From Bacteroidota bacterium (lineage in GTDB: Bacteria; Bacteroidota; Bacteroidia; Bacteroidales; TTA-H9), in NCBI GenBank assembly GCA_003250395.1, contig QKGM01000038.1:310001-374000 (forward strand): 64,000 nucleotides of DNA. The letters run 5' to 3'. A model generated the notes under the pieces. It was not told the origin of the DNA, did not search any database, and worked only from the letters and a program-made list of their open reading frames with translations. The position numbers and the translations under genes were made by a program. This document shows positions 18,471 through 26,974 of this stretch, piece after piece. How positions within the stretch are numbered: position 1 is the stretch's first letter; each line of letters opens with the position of its first letter.

Positions 18471-20555
18471 ATGCCTGAAAATAATCTTCGATTTGTCATC
18501 TTTGTACTGATGCTCTTGGTTTTTTCTGCTAGAAGTGTGATAGCTCAGCATGATCCTCCTGTTGTCGTGGATGATACAGTTTTTATGAATTTTGGTGAAA
18601 AGAGATGGGTCAACCTTCTTAGAAATGATTTTGATCCTGACGGACTTCCACTCAAAATTTTCAATAGTTCTTTTCCAATAAAAACCGACAGCTCAGTATT
18701 TGTTGATATGTCGGCCTATAGATATATGAGCTATGCCGGCCCGGTCCGGTTTAGATATATTGTCAGGCAATATCCTGCAAATGGAGGGATAGGCAGAATT
18801 GCAATGGGGTATTTGGTGGTAAATCTCGCGAACAGAGGTGTCGATTCTCTTCAGAATGGACAAATCAAAGCATGCCTCACGGTTACAGACGGACAATTTT
18901 CAATGTATAATAATCAGCCTGTTATGCCTGGTGAAGAGATGAATCAGGGAGGAGTGTGTACCTATAATTATCCCGCTTTAAGTAATCTGGCAACCATGTA
19001 TACATTATCAATATGGGCAGGAGGCCTGGATGCTGATGGTCTCCTTCATTTCTCCGGAGAACGTTACCGCAAAAATGGGAGTGACTTTTGGGCTGGCCCG
19101 TTGTCAGTTAAGAGCGATAGTGTGACTATAGATACCTCATTAGTATTTGGGTACCATAGAATCTGGCATATTTCTGTGGCTGATATCGTGAAGCATTGCC
19201 AGCAGTATACAATTTCAGGATATGTGCCGCCAGAGCCTATCGCAACATGGCCGGCTCATGGAGATACAACAATCGGCCAGAGTCGATTTCTTGCTCCATT
19301 TGTCGATGTTGATGGAAATGGTTGCTATGAGCCTTTACAGGGAGACTATCCATTGATTAAAGGGGATGAAGCTGTTTGGTTTATCTTGAATGACCATCGG
19401 CTAAATAATAGAGAGTCAAGCCCCGGAAAGCCACTTGGAATTGAACTTCATTGTATGGCCTATGTATTCAATCATCCGGATGATAGTGCCCTGTCAAATG
19501 CAGTTTTTTTTAATTATAAGCTTATCAATCGGAGCCAGGAGGATTATCATGATTTCTATATTGGTGCCTTTGCTGATTTTGATATTGGCTTTCCCGATGA
19601 TGATTTTGTGAGATGTGATGTTGTCCGTGGAAGCATGATTGGATATAATGGTAACCCAATTGACGGAAATGATGATGAGCCTGGTTATGGGGATAACCCA
19701 CCTGCACAAAGTGTTACTATTTTATCGGGGCCTCTGCTACCTGCTGATGGACTCGATAACAGGCTGGAGCCCGATTCATGTGATAATTCATTTAATGGAA
19801 GTGGTTTTGGTGATGGAAAGCCAGATAATGAAAGAATAGGGATGAGCCGCTTCATTTATTTTAATAATGGAAATTCCGGATCAATGTCTGATCCGGATAG
19901 TGCAGTCAATTATTATAATTATATGCAGGGTGTCTGGCTTGATGGCTCAATGGTGGAATATGGCGGTCATGGCCATTATGGTACAGGAGCTTATGGCCCT
20001 GCCTGTAGGTTTATGTATCCCGATGAATCTGATCCTGACTTTTTTGGAACATTCTGTGCCCCTCCTTTCGGGCCGGTTAACTGGACTGAAGAGATAGCAG
20101 GCAATACTCCCGGTGATCGTCGGGGGCTGGCATCAATGGGGCCAGTTGAATTAAAATCCGGTAGCGTTCAATTGTTGGATATCGCGCTTGTTACCGGAAG
20201 GGGAAGCAGTGGCCAGTCTTCGCTAGGTATTTTGCAAACCCGTATTGATACCATCAGGCAACGATTTCTTAAGAACCCGGATTTCTTCGGCTCATATATT
20301 TCTCTATCGGTTGATGAATCCAAGAGAATAGCTGAAGTCAATGTTTGGCCCAATCCTGCCTCTTCCAGTATCAGGGTTAAGTTGCCGATTGATACTTATA
20401 AGTATACTATCAGAAATCAATTGGGACAGGTTTGCAAGTCAGGGTTTATCAATGGTGAGAGTATAATAAAAATTGAAGAACTGTATTCCGGTTTCTATGT
20501 GATCGCCTTCGAGGGGACCTCGCAGTGTCGTATCTCCCGCTTTATTAAGCTTTGA
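18471..20555 (+). CDS. T9SS type A surface protein with Ig/cadherin-like N-terminus
   Basis: A 694-residue protein with a signal peptide ending near residue 25 (SARSVIAQ). The first module (about 28-110) resembles a Bacteroidota Ig/cadherin-like repeat (PPVVVDDTVFMNFGEKR, LLRNDFDPDGLPLKI). The middle contains an Asp-rich, possibly calcium-binding segment (DVDGNGCYEPLQGDYP, GAFADFDIGFPDDDF). The C-terminus carries a type A sorting domain (VWPNPASSSIRVKL, YSGFYVIAF, final RFIKL). It lies 29 bp after the type B protein and is probably the last gene of the sigma-factor unit. Its function is unknown; an adhesin role is an inference. Confidence 0.85.
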   Translation: MPENNLRFVIFVLMLLVFSARSVIAQHDPPVVVDDTVFMNFGEKRWVNLLRNDFDPDGLPLKIFNSSFPIKTDSSVFVDMSAYRYMSYAGPVRFRYIVRQYPANGGIGRIAMGYLVVNLANRGVDSLQNGQIKACLTVTDGQFSMYNNQPVMPGEEMNQGGVCTYNYPALSNLATMYTLSIWAGGLDADGLLHFSGERYRKNGSDFWAGPLSVKSDSVTIDTSLVFGYHRIWHISVADIVKHCQQYTISGYVPPEPIATWPAHGDTTIGQSRFLAPFVDVDGNGCYEPLQGDYPLIKGDEAVWFILNDHRLNNRESSPGKPLGIELHCMAYVFNHPDDSALSNAVFFNYKLINRSQEDYHDFYIGAFADFDIGFPDDDFVRCDVVRGSMIGYNGNPIDGNDDEPGYGDNPPAQSVTILSGPLLPADGLDNRLEPDSCDNSFNGSGFGDGKPDNERIGMSRFIYFNNGNSGSMSDPDSAVNYYNYMQGVWLDGSMVEYGGHGHYGTGAYGPACRFMYPDESDPDFFGTFCAPPFGPVNWTEEIAGNTPGDRRGLASMGPVELKSGSVQLLDIALVTGRGSSGQSSLGILQTRIDTIRQRFLKNPDFFGSYISLSVDESKRIAEVNVWPNPASSSIRVKLPIDTYKYTIRNQLGQVCKSGFINGESIIKIEELYSGFYVIAFEGTSQCRISRFIKL

Positions 20556-20570
20556 TCCCAGCTATTCGTA

Positions 20571-20606
20571 AAAGGGCGACTGTTCCGGAATCGGGTCGCC
20601 CTTTTT
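20571..20606 (+). terminator. Terminator closing the sigma factor/T9SS unit
   Basis: A 10-bp stem AAAGGGCGAC/GTCGCCCTTT (20571-20580 and 20595-20604) is followed by Ts. No comparable hairpin lies between 14800 and 20555, so the four genes probably share one transcript. Confidence 0.85.
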
Positions 20607-20656
20607 AGATTTTATTTCCTTTCTTATGTAGATCCGTATATATGATGGGAAAGTAT

Positions 20657-20664
20657 TAGCTTTG
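20657..20664 (+). promoter_or_regulatory. -7 promoter element before ccmB
   Basis: TAGCTTTG matches TAnnTTTG exactly and lies 17 bp before the ccmB ATG. No good -33 element was found. Confidence 0.45.
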
Positions 20665-20681
20665 TAGTCAAATTCGATTAT

Positions 20682-21341
20682 ATGCACTGGGACGAAGTGA
20701 TGTCGTTGGTTAGGAAAGATTTAAAGCTTGAATTCAGGCAGCGATGGGCTCTTAATGGAATTCTTCTCTATGTTTTTTCAACCGTATTTGTTACCTATCT
20801 CGCTTTTTCCGGTAAAATGGATACCGGACCATGGAACGCCCTTTTTTGGATTATTATGCTGTTTGCCTCTGTTAATGCAGCTACCAAAAGCTTTGTTCAG
20901 GAAAGTAATGCCCGTCAGTTGTTTTATTATTTCTTAGTAAGCCCTCAGGCTGTTATCCTTGCAAAAATCATCTATAACCTTTTGCTGATGCTGGTTATTG
21001 CATTGCTTTGTTATGGCGTTTTTGTTTTGTTTATGGGGTCGTGGGTGGTTAATCATGCTTTGTTTATTGCTGCTTTACTTCTGGGAAGTTCTGGTTTTGC
21101 AGGCATTCTTACGATGGTGGCAGCTATTGCCGGTCGTTCAGGTAATAATTTTGCTCTGATGGCAGTATTAAGTTTTCCTCTGGTCCTCCCTTTGCTGCTC
21201 ACTCTGATAAAAGTGTCCGCTGCATCTTTAACCCCGGCTCCTTTCTCTGATCATATTGGAAATCTGTTGGTTCTTCTTCTTCTTAATCTTCTGGTTGTTG
21301 TACTTGGGTGGATATTGTTTCCTTATCTGTGGCGAGATTGA
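20682..21341 (+). CDS. ccmB: Haem exporter/cytochrome c maturation protein CcmB
   Basis: CcmB is an integral membrane subunit of the CcmABCD complex, which releases haem-loaded CcmE in System I cytochrome c biogenesis. The 219-residue protein begins with the typical LVRKDLKLEFRQRWALNGIL and has about six membrane segments, with FVQESNARQLFYYFLVSPQAVILAK in the cytoplasmic loop after the first two. The length is normal for the family. It starts a four-gene group with ccmC, a ccmD-like gene and ccmE. The ATPase subunit CcmA is not in the window. Confidence 0.9.
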   Translation: MHWDEVMSLVRKDLKLEFRQRWALNGILLYVFSTVFVTYLAFSGKMDTGPWNALFWIIMLFASVNAATKSFVQESNARQLFYYFLVSPQAVILAKIIYNLLLMLVIALLCYGVFVLFMGSWVVNHALFIAALLLGSSGFAGILTMVAAIAGRSGNNFALMAVLSFPLVLPLLLTLIKVSAASLTPAPFSDHIGNLLVLLLLNLLVVVLGWILFPYLWRD

Positions 21342-21389
21342 ACCGCCGCACATGAAATACTGTTGTAATTGTTTCAAAATTCTGTGTAA

Positions 21390-22061
21390 ATGAAAGAAAA
21401 CTTGTGGAAATGGCTTGGAGGAATTCTGATTCTCTACTCAATCTTTGCCGGATTGTTGATCAAAGTACCCGATTTGCCAGTTATACATGAAAGCATTCGC
21501 AACCTCTTCTACCATGTTTGTATGTGGTTTGCCATGATCATTATCATGGGGATTAGCTTTATCAACAGCCTGCGGTTTCTCAGAACATTCGAACTCCGTT
21601 ACGATATACTGGCCGCAGAAGCTGCCCGTACTGGATTATTATTCGGCTTCCTTGGAATATTCACTGGGATGATTTGGGCAAAGTTTACCTGGGGCGAATT
21701 TTGGGTAAAGGATCCCCAGCTTAATGGTGCTGCGGTCACTATATTGATCTATCTTGCCTACCTGGTACTACGCAGCTCAATTGATGAAGAGCAAAAGCGG
21801 GCAAGAATATCGGCTGTCTACGCCATTTTTGCTTTTGTTTTACTGATCGTCTTTATCGGGATATTACCCCGTCTTTCTGAAGGATCAATTCACCCCGGCA
21901 AGGGTGGTAGCCCTGGATTGGGGGTAAATGGCTTAGATTCCACAATGAGGCTTGTATTCTATCCTGCTATAGCAGGTTGGGTGATTACAGGTATAATTAT
22001 ATGGAAAATCAGGGTCAGACTGGCACATCTTAAATCCCGAATTGAGGAGCTAAACGGTTGA
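21390..22061 (+). CDS. ccmC: Haem-handling protein CcmC
   Basis: CcmC attaches haem to CcmE. The 223-residue membrane protein has six predicted helices, the haem-ligand His region IRNLFYHVCMWFAM (about residue 40), the tryptophan-rich periplasmic motif FTWGEFWVKDPQLNGAA (about 104-120) that is a reduced form of WGxxWxWD, and a second His region GSIHPGKGGSP (about 170). It lies 48 bp after ccmB. The tryptophan motif has fewer Trp than the proteobacterial version, as often seen outside Proteobacteria. Confidence 0.9.
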   Translation: MKENLWKWLGGILILYSIFAGLLIKVPDLPVIHESIRNLFYHVCMWFAMIIIMGISFINSLRFLRTFELRYDILAAEAARTGLLFGFLGIFTGMIWAKFTWGEFWVKDPQLNGAAVTILIYLAYLVLRSSIDEEQKRARISAVYAIFAFVLLIVFIGILPRLSEGSIHPGKGGSPGLGVNGLDSTMRLVFYPAIAGWVITGIIIWKIRVRLAHLKSRIEELNG

Positions 22062-22090
22062 TATGTTGTATAATCTGAAAACTTATAGAA

Positions 22091-22255
22091 ATGGAATCGT
22101 CTGATAAAATGTTTGTTGTTGTACTGGTGATAGCCATCATCTTCGCTGGTATTTTTGTATACCTTCTTTTTCTAGATCGCCAAACTCGTCGCCTTTCGAA
22201 AGAAGTGGAAAAGCTCGAAGCTGAGCATAATAACAGGAATCAATCTGGAAGTTGA
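22091..22255 (+). CDS. ccmD: Small CcmD-like membrane protein
   Basis: A 54-residue frame from ATG at 22091 to TGA at 22255. Residues about 8-28 form one hydrophobic helix (MFVVVLVIAIIFAGIFVYLL) followed by a charged coiled-coil-like tail (DRQTRRLSKEVEKLEAEH). Size, topology and position between ccmC and ccmE match CcmD, the small subunit that helps release haem-loaded CcmE. Sequence conservation of CcmD is low, so the identification rests mainly on context. Confidence 0.75.
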   Translation: MESSDKMFVVVLVIAIIFAGIFVYLLFLDRQTRRLSKEVEKLEAEHNNRNQSGS

Positions 22256-22319
22256 TCTTTCAGCGACCAGGCACTGAAGGTCTTTTGATTTATTTTGAAC
22301 TAATAAACCTGTCTCTACT

Positions 22320-22733
22320 ATGAAACGTAATCATATCATCCTTATTTTAGTAATTGTTGTAGCTATTGGCGTAGTGATCAGTACATTTGCTGATGCCAGT
22401 ACCTATAGTAATTTTGCTGAAGCATCACAGAATCCTCAACGCGAATTTCATATCATCGGTAAGCTTAATCTGGACAAACCAATTGAGTATGATCCTGTCC
22501 AGGGCGATCATTTTTCATTTTATATGACCGATGCAAATGGTGATGAACGTCGTGTTACTTATCGGGGAGCCAAACCACAGGATTTCGAGAAATCAGAACA
22601 GGTAGTTCTCGTGGGTAAAACCGATGGTGATGATTTCAGAGCAAGTAGTTTATTGTTGAAATGCCCGTCGAAATACGACGATCAGGAGAAGCCAAAAGGT
22701 TTTGGCGAGAAAACTTTTGACGGCAAAGAATAA
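22320..22733 (+). CDS. ccmE: Cytochrome c-type biogenesis protein CcmE, CxxxY variant
   Basis: CcmE is the periplasmic haem chaperone, tethered by one N-terminal helix (about 5-22, IILILVIVVAIGVVIS), with an OB-fold body (EFHIIGKL, FYMTDANGDERRVTYRG, VVLVGK). In E. coli haem is bound covalently by a His in an HxxxY motif. Here the equivalent site reads KCPSKYDD, so Cys115 and Tyr119 give the CxxxY version known from archaea and Desulfovibrio. The 137-residue length is normal. The gene is not followed by ccmF; the next gene is on the other strand. Confidence 0.9.
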   Translation: MKRNHIILILVIVVAIGVVISTFADASTYSNFAEASQNPQREFHIIGKLNLDKPIEYDPVQGDHFSFYMTDANGDERRVTYRGAKPQDFEKSEQVVLVGKTDGDDFRASSLLLKCPSKYDDQEKPKGFGEKTFDGKE

Positions 22734-22901
22734 AAGCGTCTCTTTCCGTCCATATTAGTCAGTTTGCGATATGCAGGATTTCACCCTGTTATATCTGGTG
22801 GAACACACTACTTCATTCTGCTTCTGACACTACGGTTTCGTTATAAATGCAGCCTAAGTTCAATCTGATACATTTGCAACCAGGAGAAAGTTTTTTGGTC
22901 A

Positions 22902-23390
22902 TTATATCCATTTTTGCATCCAGACGATATCAAACCGTTTTCCTTTCTTTTTTATCACCTCTTTGAACCTTCCGCAATCTGTAAATCCATTCCGTTGGTG
23001 AAATGCTAAACTTTGTTGGTTCTCAGAAGCAATACTCGCCAACAGAATCCTGATTCCTTTCTCTTTGGCTTCTGCCTCCAATTTTTGAAGTGCCGTTTTT
23101 CCGAAGCCCTGACCGGTGTATTCTTGAGCTATGAAATAGGTTACTTCTGCGCATTCGTTAAAGGAGGGGTAGGGGTTATGGGGATGCAGAAAGCAGAACC
23201 CGACAACATGCTCTGTGCTTTTTAAAACAAAGGCGGGATAGGTTCTCGTCATCATCAGAAGCTTATCGTAAAACTCGTATGGAAGTGTTGAATCAGGATA
23301 TGCCGCGAAACTGTTTACCACGTAATAGTTGTATATATCCATAACCTCTTTTCTGTGGGATACCCCCATGGGCTCGAATTCTATCTTCAT
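22902..23390 (-). CDS. GNAT family N-acetyltransferase
   Basis: A 162-residue cytoplasmic acetyltransferase of the GNAT fold, nearest in style to phosphinothricin/methionine-sulfoximine acetyltransferases. The acetyl-CoA loop is IAQEYTGQGFGKTAL (about 88-102), followed by the typical LLASIASENQQSLAFHQRNGF and KGKRFDIVWMQKW near the C-terminus. The acceptor substrate cannot be deduced. It is a single gene converging on ccmE. Confidence 0.85.
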   Translation of the reverse strand: MKIEFEPMGVSHRKEVMDIYNYYVVNSFAAYPDSTLPYEFYDKLLMMTRTYPAFVLKSTEHVVGFCFLHPHNPYPSFNECAEVTYFIAQEYTGQGFGKTALQKLEAEAKEKGIRILLASIASENQQSLAFHQRNGFTDCGRFKEVIKKKGKRFDIVWMQKWI

Positions 23391-23730
23391 AACAGGGATC
23401 TTTTTTCTTTATAAGAATGAATTTCCGGCGATTTAGACTGATGCTTATATTTATCGGTTTGTAATATAAGTCTTCTCAGGGCTTCAGATTTACACCACCA
23501 TTTGCCCTTGCAGGGGCTTTATATTTCAGACAGCAAATTTATTCAATTTTGAAAGGGCAAGTGCCAGCTAACAGATATATAGTTTAATCTGAGGAAGTAG
23601 ATTTCTTTTTGCTTTATTGATCTTAATGTTGGCGAATGCTTTAAATATTAGGGTATTAAAAAAACCGCTACCATTGGTAGCGGTTTCCCTGCTGTATCAC
23701 CTGATGCGTGAAGCACCAGAAAATTTTAAC
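23391..23730. other. Intergenic region between acetyltransferase and tpx
   Basis: 340 bp with the tpx terminator (23658-23686) and, presumably, the promoter of the minus-strand acetyltransferase. No gene or RNA was recognised. Confidence 0.5.
23658..23686 (-). terminator. Terminator of tpx
   Basis: An 11-bp stem AAACCGCTACC/GGTAGCGGTTT with a three-base loop; on the minus strand it is followed by a T run. It lies about 45 bp past the tpx stop. Confidence 0.85.
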
Positions 23731-24243
23731 TTAAACCAATTTGTGGGCTGCTGCCAGTGCAGCATCGTAATCGGGGTGTTCAGTGTTTTCTTTCACATAC
23801 TCTACATACTTTACAATGCCGGCTTTGTCGATAACAACAATACCGCGGTTCAGAAGACGGAGTTCTTCGATCAGGAAGCCATATTTCAAGCCGAAGTCAG
23901 TGTCTTTGTGGTCAGAGAGGGTCACAACTTTATCGATTCCTTCGGCGGCACAAAACCGGCCAAGCGCGAAAGGAAGATCGCATGAAAGGGTCAGGATGGC
24001 AACATCACCCAGGTTGGCAGCCTCAACATTGAACTTACGAGTCTGAGCTGCACATACACCTGTGTCAACCGAAGGAACAGAGCTGATTAAAACCACCTTA
24101 CCGGCATAGTCGCTTAGTTTAACCGGCTTCAATCCTTCACCGATAGCGGTAAAATCGGGAGCTTTGTCACCCACTTTAATTGTTTCACCTAAGAGGGTCA
24201 TGGGATTGCCCATGAATGTTGTCATTCCGGATGTCTTTTTCAT
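23731..24243 (-). CDS. tpx: Thiol peroxidase (Tpx-type peroxiredoxin)
   Basis: Tpx reduces hydrogen peroxide and alkyl hydroperoxides with electrons from thioredoxin. The 170-residue protein has the family hallmark SVPSVDTGVCAAQTRKF with peroxidatic Cys64, and resolving Cys98 in LGRFCAAEGID. N-terminal GNPMTLLG and VGDKAPDFTA are also typical. It is a monocistronic unit between a strong terminator and a divergent promoter shared with the UbiD-family gene. Confidence 0.95.
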   Translation of the reverse strand: MKKTSGMTTFMGNPMTLLGETIKVGDKAPDFTAIGEGLKPVKLSDYAGKVVLISSVPSVDTGVCAAQTRKFNVEAANLGDVAILTLSCDLPFALGRFCAAEGIDKVVTLSDHKDTDFGLKYGFLIEELRLLNRGIVVIDKAGIVKYVEYVKENTEHPDYDAALAAAHKLV

Positions 24244-24264
24244 AATAAATGGTAATTTTTAATA

Positions 24265-24297
24265 AGAAGGTAATATTCTGTTTTCTGCTCTATCAAA
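24265..24297 (-). promoter_or_regulatory. Candidate tpx promoter
   Basis: On the minus strand TTTG (24294-24297) is followed after 21 bases by TACCTTCT (24265-24272), a one-mismatch -7 element. It lies within the 85-bp divergent region shared with the UbiD-family gene. Confidence 0.45.
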
Positions 24298-24303
24298 CAA
24301 TCC

Positions 24304-24311
24304 TATCTTTG
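24304..24311 (+). promoter_or_regulatory. -7 promoter element of the UbiD-family gene
   Basis: TATCTTTG is an exact TAnnTTTG match 17 bp before the ATG at 24329, facing away from the tpx promoter. Confidence 0.45.
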
Positions 24312-24328
24312 TTCTTGTTCATCATTAA

Positions 24329-26212
24329 ATGCAAAATATGCCATTTCGCAACCTTCAGGAATTTATCCGGGCACTGGACGAATCGGGGGATCTTATCCAT
24401 GTAAAATCCCGGGTTAGCCCGGTCCTTGAGATGACCGAGATCGCTGACAGATTCGTCAAGGCCGGGGGCAAAGCCTTATTGTTTGAGAATACAGGGACTC
24501 AGTTTTCTGTTTTGCTGAATGCTTTTGCTTCTGAGCGAAGGATTTGCCTTGCACTGGGTATGGCTCATCCCGATGAGGCTGCTGAAAGAATACAATCGTT
24601 ACTGACACGTTTCAGCACACCTGCTTCCGGACTTCTCGACAAGCTGAGGCTGCTTCCGTTGATTGGGGAAATGGCCGCCTGGATGCCAAGGGTGCGCAAG
24701 GGAAAGGGTGAATGCCAGCAGGTGGTAATGGATAAACCCGATCTGACCAAACTGCCAGTCCTGCAATGCTGGCCTCATGACGGGGGGCCTTTTATCACCC
24801 TGCCGCTTGTTCATACCCGTGATCCTCACACAGGGATGAGAAACCTGGGGATGTACCGGATGCAGGTCTTTGCTCCCGATCTGACAGGGATGCACTGGCA
24901 TCTGCACAAGACGGGTGCCCGGCATTACAATGAGTATAAGGCCGAAGGAAAGCGCATGCCGGTAGTCGTTACCCTTGGTGGTGATCCGGTATATACGTAT
25001 GCAGCTACTGCACCAATGCCCGATAACGTTGATGAGTATATGCTGGCAGGTTTTCTCAGAAGGCGTAAAGTTGATCTGGTAAAATGTCTCACCTGCGATC
25101 TCGAAGTTCCTGCTGATGCTGATTTCGTAATTGAAGGGTATGTAGATCCTTCTGAAGATCTTGTCAGAGAAGGCCCTTTTGGCGACCATACCGGTTATTA
25201 CAGCCTGGCCGATGATTACCCCCTGTTTCATGTTACCTGTATTACCCATAGACGTGATGCTGTCTATCCTGCTACCATTGTCGGTATTCCCCCAATGGAA
25301 GATGGATGGATTGGCATGATCACCGAACGTATCTTTCTGGCTCCGTTGAGGCTGACGATGCTTCCCGAACTGGTTGATATGGCAATGCCGGTTGAAGGAG
25401 TGTTCCACAACATTGTGGTTGTGTCTGTCAGGAAGGCATTCGCCGGGCATGCTGCCCGGGTGATGAGTGCTTTGTGGGGTGCAGGACAAATGATGTTCAA
25501 CAAAGTGCTGATAGTGGTCGATCATGATGTTGCTGTTCACGATTATCAGGCTGTTGCTGCCGTTGTTGCAATGCAGTGTTCATTGCCCGGCGATGTTCAC
25601 CTGAGTCGGGGACCGATGGATGTGCTCGATCACGCATCGAGAAGATTTGCTTATGGTTCGAAGATGGGAATCGACGCTACCAGAAAATGGGCCGGTGAGG
25701 AGCCGGAAACCCTTAATACTCCATTGTGGTTTGAACCCTGGCCAGGATTAATGGCAGGAGAGCCTCAGGTGAAAGCCATTCAGGTGGCAGCAGGATTTCC
25801 TGTACTGTTCGTTGCTTTTAGCCGGGAGTCGAAAGGAGATGTTTCAGCTTGTTTTCGGCGATGGATTGATCTGGGCAGGCTGAAAGGGAGTGGATGGGTT
25901 GTGTTTGTCGAGGAGATTGCTGATCTTGATAACATCCCTTATCTCATCTGGCGTATTGCCAATAACATCGATCCTGTTCGCGATCTTGTTACCCACTCTG
26001 GCTGTAAATCGATAATGGCGCTTGATGCAACCCGGAAATATCCTCAATGGGATGACTTCGACCGACCCTGGCCCAACATTGTCACGATGGATCCCGATAC
26101 TATCAACCGGATCGATGCCCGATGGAATGAGCTGAACCTGGGTGACTTTATCAGCAGTCCTTCCCTCCCTTTTATCGGGATGTTGTATGGGGGAGGGGCT
26201 GTGGCTCAATAA
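24329..26212 (+). CDS. UbiD family decarboxylase
   Basis: UbiD-family enzymes are (de)carboxylases that use prenylated FMN made by UbiX; in Bacteroidota this large form is usually annotated as menaquinone-biosynthesis (3-octaprenyl-4-hydroxybenzoate-type) decarboxylase. The 627-residue protein shows MRNLGMYRMQVF, TGMHWHLHKTGARHY, VEPxG-like VREGPFGDHTGYYSLADDYP (about residues 277-297, including the catalytic acidic region) and HNIVVVSVRKAFAGHA. The start MQNMPFRNLQEF fits the family. The gene has its own promoter and no cotranscribed partner. The exact substrate is not certain; a UbiX partner is not in the window. Confidence 0.88.
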   Translation: MQNMPFRNLQEFIRALDESGDLIHVKSRVSPVLEMTEIADRFVKAGGKALLFENTGTQFSVLLNAFASERRICLALGMAHPDEAAERIQSLLTRFSTPASGLLDKLRLLPLIGEMAAWMPRVRKGKGECQQVVMDKPDLTKLPVLQCWPHDGGPFITLPLVHTRDPHTGMRNLGMYRMQVFAPDLTGMHWHLHKTGARHYNEYKAEGKRMPVVVTLGGDPVYTYAATAPMPDNVDEYMLAGFLRRRKVDLVKCLTCDLEVPADADFVIEGYVDPSEDLVREGPFGDHTGYYSLADDYPLFHVTCITHRRDAVYPATIVGIPPMEDGWIGMITERIFLAPLRLTMLPELVDMAMPVEGVFHNIVVVSVRKAFAGHAARVMSALWGAGQMMFNKVLIVVDHDVAVHDYQAVAAVVAMQCSLPGDVHLSRGPMDVLDHASRRFAYGSKMGIDATRKWAGEEPETLNTPLWFEPWPGLMAGEPQVKAIQVAAGFPVLFVAFSRESKGDVSACFRRWIDLGRLKGSGWVVFVEEIADLDNIPYLIWRIANNIDPVRDLVTHSGCKSIMALDATRKYPQWDDFDRPWPNIVTMDPDTINRIDARWNELNLGDFISSPSLPFIGMLYGGGAVAQ

Positions 26213-26974
26213 GCAGTATGCTTGTGAATTATCCTGGCAGGCTTGCTACCGAATGTGATTTACTTTGAGCAGTCTGTTAACCGTGCTGGTTGCCATTATT
26301 GAGTACCAACAACAGTATAAGTAATCGTCCTGTAACAGGGGGGCCGGCAATACCGGTTTATTTATCTCTTATTTCTTCAGCCTTAATTGTTATCTGTGCC
26401 TCGCACCGGGGATGGGTGAAGTGTGCATAGCCTGGTTTAGCATTTTGTAATCCGACCATTTAACTGGAAAAATGGAGGTATAGATTTGACTTATATCAAA
26501 AATAAACCGGGTTCGTTCCAGTTTCATTTCCCATTCGAATTTATACGGTCGAGCTTCGAAGCTACATCGAACGCGTATCGAAGGCAGTAAGGCTTTGGTC
26601 ACTGTTTATCAGTGATTTGATAAAGTGTAGATAAATACCTCTTTTTGGTCAGATTTTGGAGTAATTTAATGGGTGCCGGGGAGGTGTTCTGATAGTTGGA
26701 AACCGGAATTTGTTAGCAGAGATATTGCCATGAATTGGAGATTTTCAATAGCAGATTGTAATTCGTAATCAGGGAATAGTTTCCCTGGCGGGTAGTCTGA
26801 AAAGTAAATTAAGGAACCCTGTTATTTATCTGGTTTATTGTGGAGGTTTCTTGCAGTTTGCCGGAATTATTGGTGAGCCGGTTTTCGGAAAGAGGTAAAG
26901 AATGTGTTATTACAGGTTGTACAGGTAAATAAAAAAAGGAGCCGAAGCTCCTTTGGGTAATATTGTATGTAAGA
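26213..26974. other. Gene-less region between ubiD-like gene and lpd
   Basis: 762 bp between two convergent genes. It contains the lpd terminator at its right end and, at 26535-26582, four copies of TCGAA including a perfect 12-bp palindrome (AGCTTCGAAGCT, 26552-26563). A 70-codon minus-strand frame (26390-26602) has no recognisable motif. No tRNA or structured RNA was identified. Confidence 0.55.
26928..26954 (-). terminator. Terminator of lpd
   Basis: On the minus strand an 8-bp stem AAAGGAGC/GCTCCTTT closed by a UUCG tetraloop is followed by a T run, 20 bp past the lpd stop. Confidence 0.9.

Noticed and set aside
24599-25540. 313-codon open frame on the minus strand
   Set aside because: It is antisense to the well-supported UbiD-family gene, its translation is His/Cys-rich without a family motif, and it arises from the codon pattern of the plus-strand gene.
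26390-26602. 70-codon minus-strand frame
   Set aside because: Arg-rich with no domain signal, overlapping the TCGAA repeat cluster; more likely chance.
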